64,000 nt of DNA, taken from positions 124,001 to 188,000 of the forward strand of contig NZ_CANMKO010000005.1 of the NCBI RefSeq assembly GCF_947498515.1, read 5' to 3'. Under the pieces are notes generated by a model, which saw only the letters and a program-made list of their open reading frames with translations, searched no databases and was not told the origin of the DNA. This document shows positions 61,302-64,000 of the stretch, one piece after another. Position numbers and translations under genes: made by a program. This DNA is from an uncultured Pelagimonas sp. GTDB taxonomy: Bacteria; Pseudomonadota; Alphaproteobacteria; Rhodobacterales; Rhodobacteraceae. Positions within the stretch are counted from its first letter, which is position 1. The number at the start of each line of letters is the position of its first letter.

Positions 61302-62492
61302 ATGAAGGACGAAACCCTTCGCATTGATACCCTGGTCGGGGATCATGCACAAAAACTATCCGAACGCTTGCAGGCGCATCGGGCACAACTCTTTCCTCCG
61401 AACGCACAGCGGACCCTGCGGACCTTCACCTCGGGTGAGGTCGCGACGCTGCTCGGGGTCAAAGACGCCTATCTGCGCAAGTTGCATCTCGAAGGGCGTG
61501 GCCCCCAGCCGGAAATCCGCGCTGGCGGTCGGCGCTATTACTCTCCTGATGATATTCAGGCGCTGCGCGTATTGCTCGAACAAGGGGCGAAATCACCGGG
61601 CACCTATCTTCCCGGGCGCCGCGAAGGTGACAAGCTTCAGGTGATCACCGTCATCAACTTCAAGGGTGGCTCCGGCAAAACCACAACCTCAGCGCATCTG
61701 GCCCAGAAACTGGCGCTTGATGGCTACCGGGTTTTGGCGATCGACCTCGATCCGCAGGCTAGCTTTTCCGCCCTCCACGGGTTTCAGCCCGAATTTGATC
61801 TTCTTGATGGCGGCACGCTTTATGATGCGATCCGATACGATGATCCGGTTCCCATGCGCGACATCATCCAAAAAACCTATTTCACCAATCTCGATATTGT
61901 CCCCGGCAATCTCGACCTGATGGAATTTGAACACGAAACGCCGCGCGCCATTGTCACCCATCAAGGCAACCTATTCTTCACCCGCGTTGGCGAAGCCCTC
62001 GCCTCGGTCGAAGATGACTATGACGTTGTTGTCATGGATTGCCCGCCTCAGCTCGGCTTTCTGACAATGTCGGCTTTGTCCGCGGCCACCGCCGTATTGG
62101 TGACCGTGCATCCGCAAATGCTCGACGTGATGTCGATGTGTCAGTTCCTGCTGATGACATCAAACCTGCTTGGCGTTGTCGCCGAAGCCGGGGGCGACAT
62201 GTCCTACGATTGGCTTCGATATGTTGTCACCCGCTACGAGCCGGGGGACGGACCGCAAAACCAGATGGTGTCGTTCATGCGCTCGATGTTCGGGGAACAT
62301 GTGCTCAACAATACCGTGTTGAAATCAACGGCTATTTCCGACGCAGGCATTACAAAACAAACCCTGTATGAGGTCGAAAAATCCCAGTTCACCCGCACGA
62401 CCTATGAGCGCGCCATTGAATCGATCAATGCGGTGAACGGTGAAATCGCCGGTCTCATGCAAGAGTCTTGGGGGCGCAAAGATGGCACGTAA
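61302..62492 (+). CDS. repA: Plasmid partitioning protein RepA (ParA family)
   Basis: A 396-residue ParA-type ATPase. An N-terminal winged-helix part (FTSGEVATLLGVKDAYLRKLHLEGRGPQP) precedes the deviant Walker A FKGGSGKTTTSAHLAQKLA, Walker A' LAIDLDPQASF and Walker B YDVVVMDCPPQLGF. With RepB it segregates the plasmid and represses its own operon. Length fits repABC RepA proteins (about 395-405). It overlaps repB by 11 bases. Confidence 0.93.
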   Translation: MKDETLRIDTLVGDHAQKLSERLQAHRAQLFPPNAQRTLRTFTSGEVATLLGVKDAYLRKLHLEGRGPQPEIRAGGRRYYSPDDIQALRVLLEQGAKSPGTYLPGRREGDKLQVITVINFKGGSGKTTTSAHLAQKLALDGYRVLAIDLDPQASFSALHGFQPEFDLLDGGTLYDAIRYDDPVPMRDIIQKTYFTNLDIVPGNLDLMEFEHETPRAIVTHQGNLFFTRVGEALASVEDDYDVVVMDCPPQLGFLTMSALSAATAVLVTVHPQMLDVMSMCQFLLMTSNLLGVVAEAGGDMSYDWLRYVVTRYEPGDGPQNQMVSFMRSMFGEHVLNNTVLKSTAISDAGITKQTLYEVEKSQFTRTTYERAIESINAVNGEIAGLMQESWGRKDGT

Positions 62493-63540
62493 AAATCTAC
62501 TTCAAGGGTTGATGGAAGAGGCGGCAAAAAACGAGGCCGCGCCCCCCTCCCCTGCCCCATCCAAGGCTGGAGTGGGCAAATCCACGCCGCCCAAATCGGC
62601 GAAAACATCCAAGGAAACGGATCAATTCGATCCGGCCCGCCCCCGTCGGTCGACTGGGGCGATTGGGGCTGTAAGCCAATCCATCGCCCAGCTCAAAAGC
62701 CGGTCTGTCATTGAGATTGACCCGTTCGACATCAAGGATGGCGGTCTTCAGGATCGCCTTGACCATCAAGAGGATGAGCATCAGGCCCTCATGGAAAGCA
62801 TGCGGGAATATGGCCAACAGGTGCCGGTTCTCGTCCGCCCACATCCCGAAGAAGGGAATTCCTACCAGATCGTATATGGTCGTCGTCGGGTCTTGGCCCT
62901 GCGCGATTTGGGCATTCCGGTCAAAGCTTTGGTCCGCGATCTTGACGACGATGCCCTCGTCATGGCTCAGGGTCAGGAAAACTCGGCCCGTCGAGATCTG
63001 ACCTTTATTGAAAAGTGCAATTTCGCCTATCAGATGCGGGAAGGCGGCTACAAACGCAAAGTGATCTGTGACGCCCTGTCGATCGACAAGACTTTGATTT
63101 CCCGCATGTTTTCCATTGTCGACCGCGTGGGCCTTGATGTGATCCAAGTGGTCGGATCTGCGCCCGGAGTTGGGCGGGATCGCTGGGCGGTTTTGGCCGA
63201 TCAGATGGAAGAGATTTTTATCGACCCCAAGCAGGTCGCCAGCGCCGTTGTCACCCTTGCCGGTGATCGCCCTTCCCCGGAACGGTTTGAGGCGGCGCTC
63301 AAGGCCTGTGGTGTCGGTCTGGGGTCAGAGGTGAAAAAACCCCCTGCCCCACGTGGGAAAACCACGCATATCACAAGCGCCAATGGCTTTGAAATCGCCA
63401 AGGCGTTGCACAAAGAATCCGAGGTGGTTCTGACCCTACCGCGCACCGGAGACGACAAGTTCGGTGACTGGTTGGTCGATCAACTCCATGACATCTACCA
63501 AGGTTGGGTAAGCCAATCCGCGGAAGATAAAGCCGAATGA
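62482..63540 (+). CDS. repB: Plasmid partitioning protein RepB (ParB family)
   Basis: A 352-residue centromere-binding protein. ParB N-terminal motifs are in IKDGGLQDRLDHQEDEH, LMESMREYGQQVPVLVRPH and YQIVYGRRRVLALRDLG; ENSARRDLTFIEKCNFA and the HTH (KRKVICDALSIDKTLISRMFSIV) follow. Start at 62482 with GGGGGCG upstream; the frame reaches a GTG at 62440 but that lies well inside repA. The incompatibility group cannot be assigned without comparison. Confidence 0.92.
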   Translation: MARKNLLQGLMEEAAKNEAAPPSPAPSKAGVGKSTPPKSAKTSKETDQFDPARPRRSTGAIGAVSQSIAQLKSRSVIEIDPFDIKDGGLQDRLDHQEDEHQALMESMREYGQQVPVLVRPHPEEGNSYQIVYGRRRVLALRDLGIPVKALVRDLDDDALVMAQGQENSARRDLTFIEKCNFAYQMREGGYKRKVICDALSIDKTLISRMFSIVDRVGLDVIQVVGSAPGVGRDRWAVLADQMEEIFIDPKQVASAVVTLAGDRPSPERFEAALKACGVGLGSEVKKPPAPRGKTTHITSANGFEIAKALHKESEVVLTLPRTGDDKFGDWLVDQLHDIYQGWVSQSAEDKAE

Positions 63541-63597
63541 AATCGGCTAAGGTACTGAGCAGAAAAGATAAATCACAGGAGGCACAGGTAGCGCCCT

Positions 63598-63653
63598 AAA
63601 AGAAAGAGCCCCCCAGGACATACATCCCAGAAGGCCCGTTCGTTCTCTAGACA
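63598..63653 (-). ncRNA. repABC antisense RNA (ctRNA) between repB and repC
   Basis: On the minus strand a near-consensus promoter (63660-63689) is followed by a transcript that ends in a 14-bp hairpin (63606-63637, several G-U pairs, 4-base loop) with a U-rich tail UUUCUUUU (63598-63605). This is the size (roughly 50-60 nt), position and architecture of the counter-transcribed RNA that limits RepC synthesis in repABC plasmids. The exact 5' end is estimated. Confidence 0.82.
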
Positions 63654-63659
63654 ATTACG

Positions 63660-63689
63660 AATCTAGGTCTTTCTTAGTACGGCTGTCAA
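63660..63689 (-). promoter_or_regulatory. Promoter of the antisense RNA
   Basis: Minus strand: -35 TTGACA (63684-63689), 18-base spacer, -10 TAGATT (63660-63665). A strong constitutive-type sigma-70 promoter, as expected for a copy-number control RNA. Confidence 0.75.
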
Positions 63690-63697
63690 CTGCCGAA

Positions 63698-63720
63698 CGC
63701 CCTTGGGCGGCCAGATTTTT
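63698..63720 (+). terminator. Attenuator hairpin in the repC leader
   Basis: Perfect inverted repeat CGCCC-TT-GGGCG (63698-63709), followed by CC-AGA and TTTTT (63716-63720), 18 bases before the repC ATG. In repABC plasmids the antisense RNA promotes such a hairpin to stop or hide the repC message; the position fits exactly. Confidence 0.7.
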
Positions 63721-63737
63721 GCGCTTTGTGAAAATTT

Positions 63738-64000
63738 ATGACCTATCATTCAACGACGCCCTTTGGGCAGCGTCCAGTGACGGCTGGCTTGATCAAATCT
63801 GTTGAGGCGGCGCGCCAATCTGCGCCCATCCCCCGGACTGACAAGTGGCAACTGTTTCGACAGCTTTGCACAGCGCGGTTGGCGTTCAATGTCAGCGATC
63901 GCGATTTAACCGTTCTCAACGCTCTCCTCACATTTCTACCGGGAAAAACGTTGGACGAGGCGGATCAAACAACGGTTTTTCCATCAAACCGGACGCTGGC
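63738..64000 (+). CDS. repC: Plasmid replication initiator RepC, N-terminal part
   Basis: Open from ATG 63738 to the window edge (87 codons shown). The sequence contains DKWQLFRQLCTARLAFNVSD, RDLTVLNALLTFLPG and TTVFPSNRTL, the hallmark N-terminal motifs of RepC. RepC starts replication from an origin within its own gene. Leader between repB and repC is 197 bases, a usual length. The gene is cut by the window, so intactness cannot be judged. Confidence 0.9.
   Translation, partial: MTYHSTTPFGQRPVTAGLIKSVEAARQSAPIPRTDKWQLFRQLCTARLAFNVSDRDLTVLNALLTFLPGKTLDEADQTTVFPSNRTL

Noticed and set aside
1-64000. CRISPR arrays, tRNA or rRNA genes, insertion sequences
   Set aside because: No regularly spaced repeats, no cloverleaf-like or rRNA-like stretch and no transposase-like protein was seen on either strand.

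Overview
The window looks like the end of an extrachromosomal replicon (plasmid or chromid) of a marine alphaproteobacterium of the order Rhodobacterales (Roseobacter group). The main reasons are a repA-repB-repC replication operon at the right end (repC runs off the window), an smo/mtlK polyol operon of the Rhodobacter type at the left end, and many solute-binding-protein transporters. I see no rRNA, tRNA, CRISPR array or recognisable insertion sequence.

Layout, left to right. 1-3.9 kb: 3' part of a sorbitol/mannitol operon (smoG partial, smoK, smoS, mtlK). 4.2-12.2 kb: an orphan hybrid histidine kinase, a MocR-type regulator, a single-subunit molybdopterin oxidoreductase and a DUF6880-like protein. 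12.2-19.5 kb: LysR regulator, divergent M19 dipeptidase and a five-gene peptide ABC transporter. 19.5-22.2 kb: a FAH-family dehydratase and a semialdehyde dehydrogenase, probably the last two steps from a 2-keto-3-deoxy sugar acid to 2-oxoglutarate, with a GntR/UxuR-like palindrome upstream. 22.4-36.2 kb: an inositol regulon with a sugar ABC transporter, LacI regulator, two Gfo/Idh/MocA dehydrogenases, a TIM-barrel isomerase/dehydratase, then iolD, a PhyH-family dioxygenase, iolC, iolB, iolJ and iolG. Two near-identical LacI-type operators (core TTGCAACCGGTTGCAA) lie in its two divergent promoter regions.

36.4-56.7 kb is an envelope and stress region: a secreted sulfatase; a set of small membrane proteins (PRC-barrel, two DUF1269 proteins, MscS channel, holin-like protein, coiled-coil anchor, AI-2E family permease, coiled-coil protein); an M48 peptidase with LysM; an AraC regulator broken by a -1 frameshift; a tightly overlapping MoxR/Bat operon followed by an octaheme cytochrome c with HEAT and TPR repeats; then a BrkB/YihY protein and a second AI-2E permease. 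56.9-60.9 kb: a polyamine-type ABC transporter (potDABC order). 61.3-64 kb: repABC with a well-defined antisense RNA (promoter and terminator visible) between repB and repC.

Taken together the replicon appears to carry niche functions: uptake and oxidation of polyols, inositols, peptides, polyamines and sugar acids, plus a cell-envelope stress package. The least explained parts are the dioxygenase inside the inositol operon, the octaheme cytochrome coupled to the Bat genes, and a coiled-coil peptide shared between a small membrane protein and the C-terminus of the second AI-2E permease. All family names come from reading the protein sequences; no database search was run.
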